DNA of 17,199 bases from Gamarada debralockiae (GCA_002803225.1 NXFV01001526.1:1-17199); one strand, 5' to 3'; positions 7,099-16,899 are shown, counted from the first letter of the stretch. Notes: generated from the letters alone by a model not told the origin. Made by a program: numbers and translations.

Positions 7099-9220
7099 TC
7101 ACGTGCCGTGTGACTGTCTAACAAACACAGGCATAACGTCTATGGGACAAGCAACTGTAATCGTCTGGCCGCCATCATGTTCATCGCCTCCAACGAAAGC
7201 CTTCCATTTTGCGCCCGCAGGCATGTAGACAGTGATCTGCTGCTGTCCTGCCTGGAGCACCGGACAGCAAAGGTAGTCAGACCCGTACATGTACTGATCT
7301 TCCACATCCCAACACTTTATGTCTTCTGGAAACTCGTAGAAACAGGTTCTCATGACTGGTGAGCCATTTTCATGCGCTTCCTTCATCAAGCCACGCGTGT
7401 AGTCCCTTAGTTGCTCGCGAATCTTCATGTACTTTTGACAGATCTTGTAGACCTCATCACCATATGACCAGACCTCATTTGCAGCTCCAGAACAGCAGCT
7501 AGCACCTCCTCCGGAACCAACCTGAGACTGTCTTGGCTCTCGATCGCCATGCAATCGCATGACCGGACAAAAGGCACCCCACTGAAACCAGCGGACAAAC
7601 AGCTCCCTAAAGGCCTGATCATTAGGGTCCCCACCATGGAAACCGCCAATATCCGTCGTCCACCAAGGCAAACCTGCCATACCCATATTCAGGCCAGCTG
7701 AAAGTTGGTTCTTAAGACTAGACCAAGAGGATGCAATGTCGCCACTCCAGACGAGCGCGCCAAACTTTTGAGACCCAGCCCAAGCACATCGCAAAAGGTT
7801 TACGATGTTTTTCTGTCCTTGAGCTTCCATCCCTTCGTAGAAAGTCCGGGCGTACTCGACAGGGTAAATATTCCCAATCGCAAGATTTGAGCCCAAAAAG
7901 TAGCGGTAGTTATCAAAATCGTACGCCGTGTACTCTGGCTCGGCTTCATCGAGCCAGAATGTCTTGATGCCCTTAGAATAATAATTTGACTTGGCCTTCC
8001 CCCATACATAAGAGCGCGCACCCGGATTTGTCGCGTCGTAATGTATTGTTTCGCCTTCGAAGTCTAGGGCTGAACGTATGCCTCGATCGGTACGGATGAG
8101 GTAGCCTTTTTCGAGCATTTCGTTGAAGTTTTCCGATTTTTTATCGACCGTAGGCCAGATCGAGACCATAAGTTCCACTCCCATCTCGGTAAGTTTGCGA
8201 ACCATAGCATCTAGAAGAGGGTCAGTGAGAGTAAGGATTGAGTATATTCGCAAAAACAGACAAGGTCTCGTGGCACAAATCGAGGATTGGGAGTAGACCC
8301 TGTTACGCGTAACTTCATCAATGTCCGTCGAACGTACCTGGATCCGGCCAAAAGTTTGCGTCAAATTTCCAATCCCCTTGCTTAGGCCAATGGAAAAAGT
8401 CGATGACAATCAAGTCGAGAGGTAGTCCTCTCTGCTTATACTCCTGAGCAACGTCCAGCAATTCGTCTTGCGTCTGATAACGTAGTTTGCACTGCCAAAA
8501 TCCCAGACCGTACTCTGGCATCATGGGCACTGTGCCCGTAGCACGAGCATACGCTTGTTCAATCTCGGACGGTGTATCTCCAGCGACAAACCAGTAATCA
8601 AGAATCTTGGTTGAATATGCTTCAAAAGTCATGATGTTTTTGCCTAGCACTGCTCTGCCGATCGCCGGATTATTCCACAGGAATCCATAACCAAGCGAAG
8701 ACAAGGCGAAAGGGACACTGGCCTGTGAGTTTCGGTGGGCTAATTCCAAGTCAAGTCCTTTGAGGTCCAGATGTGGCTGCTGATACTGGCCCATGCCGTA
8801 GATCTTTTCGTTCTTATCGACCGATTCGAAGCGCATCGTCAGGTGGTAGTCCCCGCCCGGAATAATCGGTTTGAATTCGCGCGCTTCTACCTCGATGGCG
8901 CTGCATTTGGGATCTCGCAAGTCCTTTCTGTTCCGGGCATATTCTTCCATCAGCAGCTTCCCTTTTGAATTGAAAATCATGACCTTGCCGCGGGACGTGA
9001 TGGTTGCCCTCGCTTTGCCATTTGAAATCCAGGCCTCATTCTCGTTAATCGTGATCTCGGCAGCCACCTCGTCGGCAACTTTGTGAAGAGCCCAATCCTC
9101 GCAGGGCATCTCGCTCTGTTTGGTCGCCCTTATTCGAAAGGCATTCTGGTCCCATGGCTCAATCCAAAGCTCCTCTGCGTCATAACGAAAGATGAGGCGG
9201 TTTCCTTTTGCAAAGAGCAT
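7099..9220 (-). CDS. GH31 alpha-glycosidase, probable intracellular alpha-xylosidase
   Basis: This is a glycoside hydrolase family 31 retaining enzyme, 664 aa after splicing (exons 9220-8338 and 8210-7099). The N-terminal beta-sandwich reads AEELWIEPWDQNAFRIRATK and then GGDYHLTMRFES, KIYGMGQYQQP, LAHRNSQASVPFALSS and GYGFLWNNPAIG. The barrel follows with PEYGLGFWQCKLRYQT, DLIVIDFFHWP, VELMVSIWPTV and KTFWLDEAEPE. By family knowledge D382 of WLDEAEPE is the nucleophile and D452 of WSGD the acid/base. RLHGDREP near the end is also typical. The pattern is of the YicI/alpha-xylosidase type rather than secreted alpha-glucosidases. No signal peptide is seen, so it should act in the cytoplasm on an imported sugar. 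I chose ATG 9220 because family similarity begins there, but the frame stays open upstream to an ATG at 9514. It is divergent from the regulator and upstream of the transporter on the same strand. Alpha-xylosidase versus alpha-glucosidase activity is not certain. Confidence 0.92.
8211..8337 (-). other. Intron of the GH31 gene
   Basis: This is a 127-bp intron with donor GTACGT, branch site CACTGACC and acceptor TTCTAG. It splits the Asp codon in WPDP-D-AMVRK. Skipping the splice would insert residues into the conserved barrel region. Confidence 0.88.
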
Positions 9221-9800
9221 CGTGACCAAGTTGGGTGGGAAAAGTGTTTTCTGATCTTCGATGTCCGTTCCTGACTGCGAAGTTTGAACGGTTCTGAATG
9301 GTAACACGGATGTCTGCCGTGATTGATGTAGGAAAACCTTAGGGCCATTTCGGACATCTTGTCGGTGCTGCCTGTAGCATAAAGTCCACAAATATGGGGT
9401 TTGTGAATTCACTCCGCCGGTGTCTTTACCAATTGCGATGCCGCAATGTCGATGACCACCGGTGGGATGTACTTGTGCGAGTCTGGAGTACCGGTATTGA
9501 TTGTCACGAGTCATGCAGGGGGCGGGGGAATATTCGTCCCAGCAAGCTGGACCCGTATGTCCACTATTATGATTTAGCCTGTATTCGGCTGTCTACTTTG
9601 TTGTGGGGTAAGATTCAGGTCTGTGCAGTACGAACGACAGAAACCTCCACGTCGAAGTTCTTGATCGACTCCAATTTTTCTCTCTCCAAACAAAAACACT
9701 GACCAGGTAGTCGACGTTTCCAACACAACACAACTTATCGCCCACCCATTGTTGTATAACCAACTATCAAATCCTAGGAATAACCTGTGCGCCGTCTCCC
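9221..9800. promoter_or_regulatory. Divergent promoter between GH31 and regulator genes
   Basis: These 580 bp lie between the GH31 start (minus) and the regulator start (plus), so they probably drive both. The region has no full CTCCGGCGGGG. It has a related GGCGGGG core at 9521-9527 inside a G-rich tract, and two CCGG-centred perfect palindromes: CCACCGGTGG (9457-9466) and TACCGGTA (9489-9496). If GH31 starts at 9514 instead, part of this is coding. Confidence 0.6.
9457..9466. promoter_or_regulatory. CCACCGGTGG palindrome in divergent promoter
   Basis: This is a perfect 10-bp palindrome centred on CCGG, 23 bp from a second CCGG palindrome (9489-9496). Paired CCG/CGG triplets are the usual targets of Zn2Cys6 dimers, so an autoregulatory site is possible but unproven. 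Confidence 0.35.
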
Positions 9801-12800
9801 ATGTCGGACGGATCACGTCCTCTCAAGTCGCCCTACCGTTGTCTGCATTGCAACAAGCAGTTCAATCGCTCCGAACATCTCGCTAGGCATGTGCAGGGCC
9901 ATTCCAAAGACAGACCATTCGCTTGCTCAGTTTGCGACAAGCGATTTGCAAGAGGGTGAGTTTCCCAGTTGTCGGCCTCGACGGCCAGTAGAGTGATGCG
10001 AATCGATACCGGCAGCTAAATCATGAGAGCCTCCTTTCTTCCCAACAGGCTGACTCTGCTGCAGTGATATCCTGAAGCGCCATCAAGCGGCGCACCAACC
10101 AGATGGCGCAGAAAAAATTTCCCGAATCGCCTCTTCAACATTTCGGGCATGCTCCCCCTGCGCTTCAGCGCGCGTGAAGTGTTCGGGATCCGACGTTTGC
10201 GAGCGTTGTAAAAAGAAAGGAATCGAATGCCACTATCCCTTAGACAGAAAACGGACCCGAAAGAGAGATCATCCTCTACATGGTCACGAGCAGAGCATAG
10301 AGCGCCAACGCCGTCTGCGATCATCAGTGGTCGTCAATAGCGGTGCAACTGAAGCCAGCGCGTTAGGAAACAATACTGCGACAAGTCTATTGTCAGTAAG
10401 CAGCACGATCTCAGCAGGCAATAGTGATGGTGTAGTGGCCGACAGTTTGACCTTGGGTCAACAATATTCAGGCGAAACTCATTCTGTAGGCCCAACCAGC
10501 CCCATCCAAGGGCTCACGATGAAGGAAATCAGCAGCGGTGGTATGAACGCGGACGAAGTTATCAGCTCTTGGAGAGGGGTGCGGAGCCAACAATCTCTTG
10601 GGAGCGGCTGGGTCCCATCTCTATATCCTGACCAGGGGAGAACAGCAGCATATGATCTCACTGTGCCTGCGAATGAGGCGGCCGGCTTTTCAACAATCAA
10701 CTGGCTTCCTCTAAGCAATTTGGATCATGAGCAGTGGGATCTCGGCAGCTTAAACTTTGGCGACTATCCCTCAATAGCTATTGAAGGCTTTCTCGCCCAA
10801 CCAACAAGTTATGGGCGAGATTTAGAGTACCTGGATGAGTCCAACTCTCAACAAGGCATAATCACGGACCAAAACACACCCGGTAGAATAGCGAGAGCGT
10901 TATCCACTGATTCCCGCGGGGCTCAAACCGAGTACGATTCGTTTCCGACACCCAGATCCCACTCCAATCACAGCACCGGAAGCCCCTCGGCATCGTCGAC
11001 TTATTATGTAGACGGAGTCGGGGCTCGTGGGCCTCGATATGGCAAGCTGGGAAGACAAAATTCGACAGCAGGGCCCGGTTTAGGCCGTCCACTCAAGTCC
11101 TTAGACAGACCGCAAGATGTCGCATTTGCCTTCCCAGTCATGGCCGAAACTCAAATTCCTGAATTACGTGAAACTTTGCACAACAACATCTCACAGGAAC
11201 TCTACCACAAGCTCATCCATGAGTTCAACCAGACGTGCTCTTACTTCATTTCCGATTACTTTCCCAGCTTAGAGATCATCAGCTTGTCTATACATTTATA
11301 CTTTGAGCACTTCCACTTGACGTTTCCTCTCATTCACAGAGCTTCGTTTGCTACACAGCCATCCGCTTGGCTTCTTGCCCTCGCAACGTCCGCTATTGGG
11401 GTGCTCTACTTAGGAACCGACGATTCGAGGCAGTGTAGCGATGCTTTTTTGGAACTCATCCGAGCTGTCTTTGAGAGAGATGACTTCTTGGATAAGCTTA
11501 ATAAACCTGCCTACGACAATGATCTACCTCTCGATTATGCCACAAAGGAGGACATGGTGAAAGTTCAAGCACTAATCTTGAGCATGGTCGCTATGTCTCA
11601 CGGATGCAGGGAAAGTTTAGTCAGACATGCTTATACTACGCGATCACAGCTCGTCGCCCTTTGCCTACATAGTGGAATGCTTCGCGACAAGCCTTATCAG
11701 AACACTGAGGAGACTCCTTCCGCCGAAAGTATATGGTTGCAATGGATTCACAACGAGTCAAGGCGTCGGGCAGGCTACTTTATATGGGTGAGTCGTCACG
11801 GGAAAGTGGTGTTTGGGCTCGAACTGACGAAGCGAAACATAGTTGCTTGATTGCATGATGGCATACGAGTCTGATTCTCGACCGCAAATGAATTTGGATG
11901 ATGCAGAAGCCTTATTACCATGTCGAGAAGGGGTCTGGGATGCCGCCGATGAAATTGAATGGCAACAAGCTCAAAATTCGTATAACGGTCAGTACCGGCA
12001 TGATTTCATTCGCAGTGCTCTAATGAATGCCAGTTTCGCAATCTCTATTAGAGGCCGTTGAGATTCTGTACAAGGAGAAGAAAATCAATCCCAGCATTGG
12101 AGAGTTTGGGCGGATACTCCTTATTCACGGCCTTTACCGTCGAACTTGGGAAGTCGCCAAGTACCATAAGCACAATCTCTCTAATTGGACACCAAGTGCC
12201 CAAAAAATGGAGCAGCCATCTGAAAAATTGATCCATCTCAGTACCTGGCTGCCAGCAAATCCAATATTCTCAAAGTGGCGCAATAGCGCCTGTGATTGCT
12301 TGGATATCTTACATTGGTCCGCAAACAGTAACGTTGCTTTGAACGAAGGAGTTGAGCATCCCACGATTCTTCATCTCCATCTAGCAAGGCTCATCTTACT
12401 CACTCCAGTGGTCACTCTCCGGAATATTGCTTCTTCGATTGTTCGATCGTCAAGGCACCTCGACTCGCGAGGAGTGCCTCCAGAGACTCTGGACAACAAA
12501 GAGAGGGTTGAGATGATGGGCTGGGTTGATCAAGATCAACATAAAGCACGATTATCCCTCGTTCACGCTGGTGCCATCTTCTGGCATGTTCGCCGCTTTA
12601 GTTGCGATAGTATAATGGAGCCGTTCGCTGTATATTTGGCCAGCCTAGTTGTCTGGGCTTATGCTACATTCTCACGACTAAAGGGGCAAAGACACCTGAC
12701 GCAAGACAACGTGCAGTCAAATTCAAGCGGCCAGCAACCACTTTCTAAGAGAAGTTTGAATTATTCTGGGACAGAAAGCAACGGTTCGGTATCACACTCA

Positions 12801-13217
12801 AGTACAGGACCTGCACGCCAACCCTTGCCTAGCGGGGGATCTTCTACAATCTATCCTATTTATTCATCTCATTCTTCCTCGCCCAAACATTCAGAGCACG
12901 CTGAAGCTCTCGAACCGGATCTCGCTTTCATTCAGCTTGATAGGCCTTGTGACGATGAGCTAGTTCAAACATTTGTTCTTCACGGGAATCAGATGACTGG
13001 GTACATGTTTAGAATTGGCGACATATGTGACATTGATGGACCTCAGAAGGTTTTGCGGGAAGGTGCAAATTTTCTCATGAGAAGTGGTACGCACGTGCGA
13101 TCGAGTAATGCAGGTGACGAGGCGATCCACGGGATGAGGCCAACATGGGGTGTTGCTGAGAAGCATGCAGCCTTCCTAGAGAGGCTAGCTAGCCTGATAA
13201 AGTTGAATGGTGGTTAA
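9801..13217 (+). CDS. Transcription factor with two C2H2 fingers, Zn2Cys6 cluster and fungal regulatory domain
   Basis: This is a nuclear DNA-binding regulator, predicted at 1068 aa from four exons: 9801-9955, 10065-11787, 11843-11987 and 12034-13217 (3207 nt, in frame). Finger 1 has C14, C17, H30 and H34 (FNRSEHLARH helix). Finger 2 has C42, C45, H58 and H62 (FARGDILKRH). The binuclear cluster has C81, C84, C91, C97, C100 and C107 with the exact spacing 2-6-5-2-6, followed by basic DRKRTRKRD. A long Ser/Gly-rich linker follows. From about residue 430 there is a fungal-specific regulatory domain of helices (HFHLTFPLIHRASF, WIHNESRRRAGYFIW). A low-complexity Ser/Pro segment lies near 12710-12900. 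Intron 1 splits finger 2 between its Cys and His pairs, so correct splicing is needed for DNA binding. It sits inside the sugar-use cluster, divergent from GH31, and probably controls it. Its target and inducer are inferred. No named orthologue is claimed. Confidence 0.9.
9956..10064 (+). other. Intron 1 of the regulator gene
   Basis: This is a 109-bp intron with donor GTGAGT, branch site GGCTGAC and acceptor GCTGCAG. It restores ARGDILKRH, the helix of finger 2. The earlier CCAACAG acceptor (ending 10048) would lead to a TGA within six codons. Confidence 0.88.
11788..11842 (+). other. Intron 2 of the regulator gene
   Basis: This is a 55-bp phase-0 intron with donor GTGAGT and acceptor ACATAG. 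It joins AGYFIW to LLDCMMAYES. Reading through gives a stop at 11848-11850. Confidence 0.88.
11988..12033 (+). other. Intron 3 of the regulator gene
   Basis: This is a 46-bp intron with donor GTCAGT, branch site CTCTAATG and acceptor TGCCAG. It joins NSYN to VSQSLLEAVEILYKEKK. It is at the short end for fungal introns. The alternative acceptor CGCAG (ending 12015) leads to an immediate stop. Confidence 0.82.
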
Positions 13218-13876
13218 GGAAGAGGGATCTCTGATTGACAGTTCCGAATCAGGAATAAAAATAGGTCATAGATAGCGCCGTAGCCAAGGCCCGAAGCAAT
13301 TCATTCTGATTGATCTCTGGGCCTATGTTAATGACACTGCCTTGCCCACGAGACCTATATTTTAGTGAACAGAGACACGAACTGACAAGCACAATTATTT
13401 GATATATCGAAGCAGCCTTCCATGTTTGACGATTCGAAATTTCCAATGGCTTCTACATCTTCTCTGGCAAGAGAAGATGATTTACCTCATCTCAGCTTCA
13501 AAGGTTTCCGTATCCCAAAGCGATATCTTCTTACATGGTATAATAGAAACTCAATACCATATGGGTGAGCCTATACGCGCAATTGGGTCTGATATGCAGT
13601 ATGTTAAGAACTCTTGAAAGACTGGCAGAATCTGAAAGCCTCTGATTCTGAAGATATGTAGCAAGACACGACGAAGGCGTCATGTTCAATACGTGGATGT
13701 TGTTTCAAAGCACCAAAAATGAGTGTTATTTAAATGTAAGCTGATTGACTGAGTCTTACACCGCTATACGGAAGCCTCTATCTTCTGAAGTGAATAACAA
13801 AATAAGTAGGGACTGAGAATTGTACACCAACCGTCCCGTCGCCCGCTTTTGCTTCCCTGAATTCAACACCATATTC
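13218..13876. other. Convergent intergenic region
   Basis: This region separates the 3' ends of the regulator (plus) and the secreted hydrolase (minus), so it should contain both transcript ends. Short open frames at 13249-13617 show no recognisable domain. No terminator-like or repeat structure stood out. Confidence 0.6.
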
Positions 13877-15402
13877 CTATCCTGTAGCAAACTCAAAAGC
13901 CCATGTTGTTACTGCATCGGTTTGGTAAATCGGGAATGTGACAGTATTTCCGCTATAGGAGTGTCCGTACACTCCCAAATCAGTAGTCCCATCGAACTCT
14001 TGCTCGTGATCATCTGAATTGCCAGAAAACTTGTAGGTGTGGATGTTGAGTGTGCCGCTGGTCGGTAATCCAATGGTGGACAGATCATTCAACTGGATGT
14101 TCCAATTGCCTGTCGTGACTCTGGCACCTATCAGAAGACGCGCCACCTTTTGGGTCCTGTCCACTGTGGCGTACACATCGCCCGAAAAGTCTGATGTAGG
14201 AGCTGTCGCGACGCGATAGCCTGTCATATTCTGGGTGTAATACTTGTAGACTTGGAACTCGGCGGTTGGCCAATAGCCCCCGCCTGTAGCGTTGTATGCA
14301 GATGTGCCTGCATTCGGTTTTCCCACCAGTCCGGCCATGAAATCGTGGAGCGACGCGACGCTGAGCCAATTGCCGCGGAGTCCCAGTGCGTTGACGCGCT
14401 CGAGCTGAGAAATCCACCATGCGCCACCGCAAGGCACTTGCTCGCTGTGAATTGCGTACTCGTTGATGTTGATCGTCCTCTGAGGCAAACCGTAAGTAGA
14501 TAAGATGGTGTTCAAGTTTGCCACAGACGTCTGCATATCCCCGCCACCACTCTCCATGTGCCAGTCGTACTGGTCTGGGATGCTGCCGTTACCAGAAACA
14601 AAAGATGCCCAATTCGTCCACCATGTATTTGATGAGTCAGGTGCACCAGCGAGGCATGGGCCAGTTGTTTGCACTTGGGGAAAGTCCTTTCTGTATCACC
14701 AGCATTAGCTGTCGGTCATGGCTGGCAGCTCATCGTTGCGCAGTTTCGGTGCGAATTTACTTCAATCTGTAGTATGCTCGCCCCCACATCTGGATCCATT
14801 GTGCTTGCGGGCGATTCCAAAAATTTGTACCATCTGGCTCATTCCAGATGTCGATCACGAGGCCCTTCGTAGCTCCATTGGCTTTCATGTCATTGATCCA
14901 TTGGGTGAGGAAGGCATCATAGTAGCTCCAGTCGCCATTGTCACCCGGATAAGGCGCAGTGGAGTTTTGGGTAGTGTCTGCACCCCAAAGATCATGGAGA
15001 AGGAATATAAAGGTGCCGTTGTACTTGCGGGTGGTCTGATAATTTGAGAGAGCAGACGCAAATCGATTCTATGACAATTCATCAGTTTCGGTCATTATCT
15101 TCAATTCAAGTGTCCATGCTATCTTGAAGAATGTTTGGACTAACCTGATACTCCGTCAAACCCCAAATCCAACCTCGCCCAGGAGCCGGGACCTGTGCGC
15201 CTCCAGCGCGACCATATTTGAAACCGATATCTGTGTAAAAATGATCGGGTATCTGGTTTGGCGTATCAGGGATACCATAAATAAAACCCGCAGCGAGGTG
15301 TTTTGGGTCGCCCGTATTGCTGCCGAGGCTCACTTCGGCGGTGCCCTGAACAGCGATAGCCGTTGCTATAAAGAAGGAGGTGAGAAGAAATCGCAGAGCC
15401 AT
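13877..15402 (-). CDS. Secreted clan GH-A glycoside hydrolase, GH39-like
   Basis: This is a predicted secreted hydrolase of 459 aa from three exons (15402-15145, 15068-14761, 14690-13877; 1380 nt in frame). It starts MALRFLLTSFFIATAIAVQG, a classic signal peptide. An upstream ATG at 15423 would add seven polar residues before it, so 15402 is preferred. The barrel region reads FKYGRAGGAQ, TFIFLLHDLWG, then LVIDIWNEPDG with E163 as likely acid/base, QYDWHMESGGG, and TININEYAIHS with E266 as likely nucleophile. The Asn-Glu-Pro and the second Glu about 100 residues later fit clan GH-A. The C-terminal part (about 320-459) looks like a beta-sandwich domain. Several N-glycosylation sequons occur. 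The overall plan recalls GH39, but the specific family, and so the substrate (xyloside or other), is not certain. Two CTCCGGCGGGG sites lie 151-271 bp upstream. It converges on the regulator gene. Confidence 0.88.
14691..14760 (-). other. Intron 2 of the secreted hydrolase gene
   Basis: This is a 70-bp intron with donor GTAAAT, branch site CAGCTAATG and acceptor GATACAG. It splits a Lys codon and joins RAYYRLK to KDFPQVQTTG. Confidence 0.85.
15069..15144 (-). other. Intron 1 of the secreted hydrolase gene
   Basis: This is a 76-bp phase-0 intron with donor GTTAGT and acceptor GTCATAG. It joins GLTEYQ to NRFASALSNYQ. Reading through gives a stop at 15106-15108. Confidence 0.85.
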
Positions 15403-15484
15403 TATTGGATTTGTCTCGTTCAACTGGATGAACCTGCTGATGAGAAGGAGAGAAGTGAAGTCGAATCAGTGACCTACCGACGTC

Positions 15485-15498
15485 AATTTATTTATTGA
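15485..15498 (-). promoter_or_regulatory. Possible TATA-like element of the secreted hydrolase gene
   Basis: The minus strand reads CAATAAATAAATTG, 83-96 bp upstream of the start codon. It is an AT-rich island in mixed sequence at a distance plausible for a fungal core promoter. Confidence 0.3.
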
Positions 15499-15552
15499 AT
15501 TAACCCTCCAAGCTTCTCATCACTGGACCGGAGCGAGGGACCTGCTGGAAAT

Positions 15553-15563
15553 CTCCGGCGGGG
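15553..15563 (+). promoter_or_regulatory. CTCCGGCGGGG site 3 (secreted hydrolase promoter)
   Basis: This is a perfect copy of the shared 11-mer, 151 bp upstream of the hydrolase ATG. It is followed by AA, as is site 1 in the transporter promoter. Confidence 0.7.
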
Positions 15564-15662
15564 AATTTCCATTTCCGGGGTACACTATTTGGATGGGCTA
15601 CTGCATGTACCCCATAGTTCCGGTATTACAGTATTCTGCGTGCCTAGAGAGATGGTTGTACC

Positions 15663-15673
15663 CTCCGGCGGGG
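15663..15673 (+). promoter_or_regulatory. CTCCGGCGGGG site 4 (secreted hydrolase promoter)
   Basis: This is a perfect copy of the shared 11-mer in the same orientation as site 3 and 110 bp further upstream, 261 bp from the hydrolase ATG. Confidence 0.7.
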
Positions 15674-16851
15674 TCGGCCCGCTTCTGACGTACTTTAGAT
15701 CGTAAAAAGAAGAACAAGAAGTCCCAGCGTCGCCCGCAGGAGGTATTACTGTAGTAGTGCTATTATTCGCGATCTAGTCGACCGTCTACGTCGGCGATCA
15801 CCCCTTTCCCCACAAATGTCTCCTGTGGGATATTGTGGGTACTCCTCATGGGAATTCGGATTCCGCAGCAGTCTGTCTCTACGACTTGTAGGGCGAAAGG
15901 CAACGAATATCTGAGACATATCCGAGCGTCACGATGGCTGGCTGAACATACTTTGACCGAATCATTTCGATCGAGAGGCAGTAATTATCATCATGCCGGT
16001 GGGCGTTCGAAAGATCTTGTGATGCCGTTAAACTTTCTTCGTGATATAAGAAGTGATACCGTATTAATTGCATAACAAGACACTGTCTTGCAGTTCAACT
16101 CTTAGTACTTTAGTTATCAGATCTTATCAGAGGAATAGAGTACTCTAAGAGGCATTGTATCATTCATTATTAAGACTTGAATTCGACCTTTCAATCGCGT
16201 CTTACATGTATTTCGAGGGTCTCTTTTAAAATAAATCCGTTATAAATACTTAGTTAACCCCTTCTAGGCTTAATTTTCAAGTAAATTAAATCATAAACGA
16301 GTACTAAAACGTGAATATTCTACCCCTTATCTTAAGGTCTTATATATTTTGACTCTATTTGATTTAGGAAAAACCAGCGCTTATATAGCATGGGGTCTTA
16401 TACTGAGACAGGGTCTTGATAAGCAATTACTACGGTAGTCTTTGCTGCACACATCTTATATTTAGACAAGAATCCTTATTCATGGCTTTCTAGAATTGGG
16501 ACGGGTAAACCCCAGGATCGTCGAGAAATCAGGGGTTGAAGACTCTAAGTTCTCTATGCTGCATCACTCCAACCAAGATTATTTTCTCTTGCAGAGTAAA
16601 ACCAACACAGCAATGTGAATCCAAAACTCAAGATAGTGAAAGGCTTCAATGGCATTGATCTTGTGAAAGAAAGGACAATATGGCTTGAAAAATAGGTGGC
16701 CGCCGAGCTATTTCGAAGTTGAAGGAGCATAGTCAGACACAGTCAGGTGACAAATCGCCAGAACTGTCACACAGCCTAGAGCAGATCATGATACTAGATC
16801 GATATTGCAGAAGCCCCTACTTGTAGAACGATCACCACTTGGTGTACGTTG
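15674..16851. other. Gene-free region, AT-rich in the middle
   Basis: The first part is promoter-distal sequence of the hydrolase gene. An 80-codon open frame (15833-16075) has no recognisable domain. From about 16080 to 16500 the sequence is clearly AT-rich with many TA steps and no open frame, like RIP-mutated repeat DNA. From 16500 to 16850 it returns to mixed composition, with nothing identifiable. Confidence 0.5.
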
Positions 16852-16899
16852 CCAGAGCCGTCTGGGGCCAGAGCCGTCTGGGGCCAGAGCCGTCTGGGG
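16852..16899 (+). repeat. 16-bp tandem repeat, three perfect copies
   Basis: Three identical units of CCAGAGCCGTCTGGGG run head to tail. A diverged relative, GCCAGTGACGGCTGGGG, follows at 16931-16947. Each unit is partly self-complementary (CCAGA...TCTGG). Confidence 0.9.

Noticed and set aside
9221..9514. Longer GH31 N-terminus from an in-frame ATG at 9514
   Set aside because: The frame is open, but the added residues are compositionally unlike the enzyme and show no targeting signal. Family-like sequence starts at the ATG at 9220.
10041..10048. Earlier acceptor CCCAACAG for regulator intron 1
   Set aside because: Using it leads to an in-frame TGA within six codons and destroys finger 2, whereas the acceptor at 10064 restores a perfect C2H2 finger.
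13249..13617. Short open frames between the regulator and hydrolase genes
   Set aside because: No domain or link by splicing to either gene was seen. The region is expected to be 3' untranslated sequence of two convergent genes.
15833..16075. 80-codon plus-strand open frame upstream of the hydrolase gene
   Set aside because: It has no recognisable motif and overlaps an antisense frame of similar length. It is consistent with chance.
16852..16899. Possible CRISPR-like array
   Set aside because: The units are contiguous with no spacers, and CRISPR arrays do not occur in fungal nuclear genomes, so this is a minisatellite.
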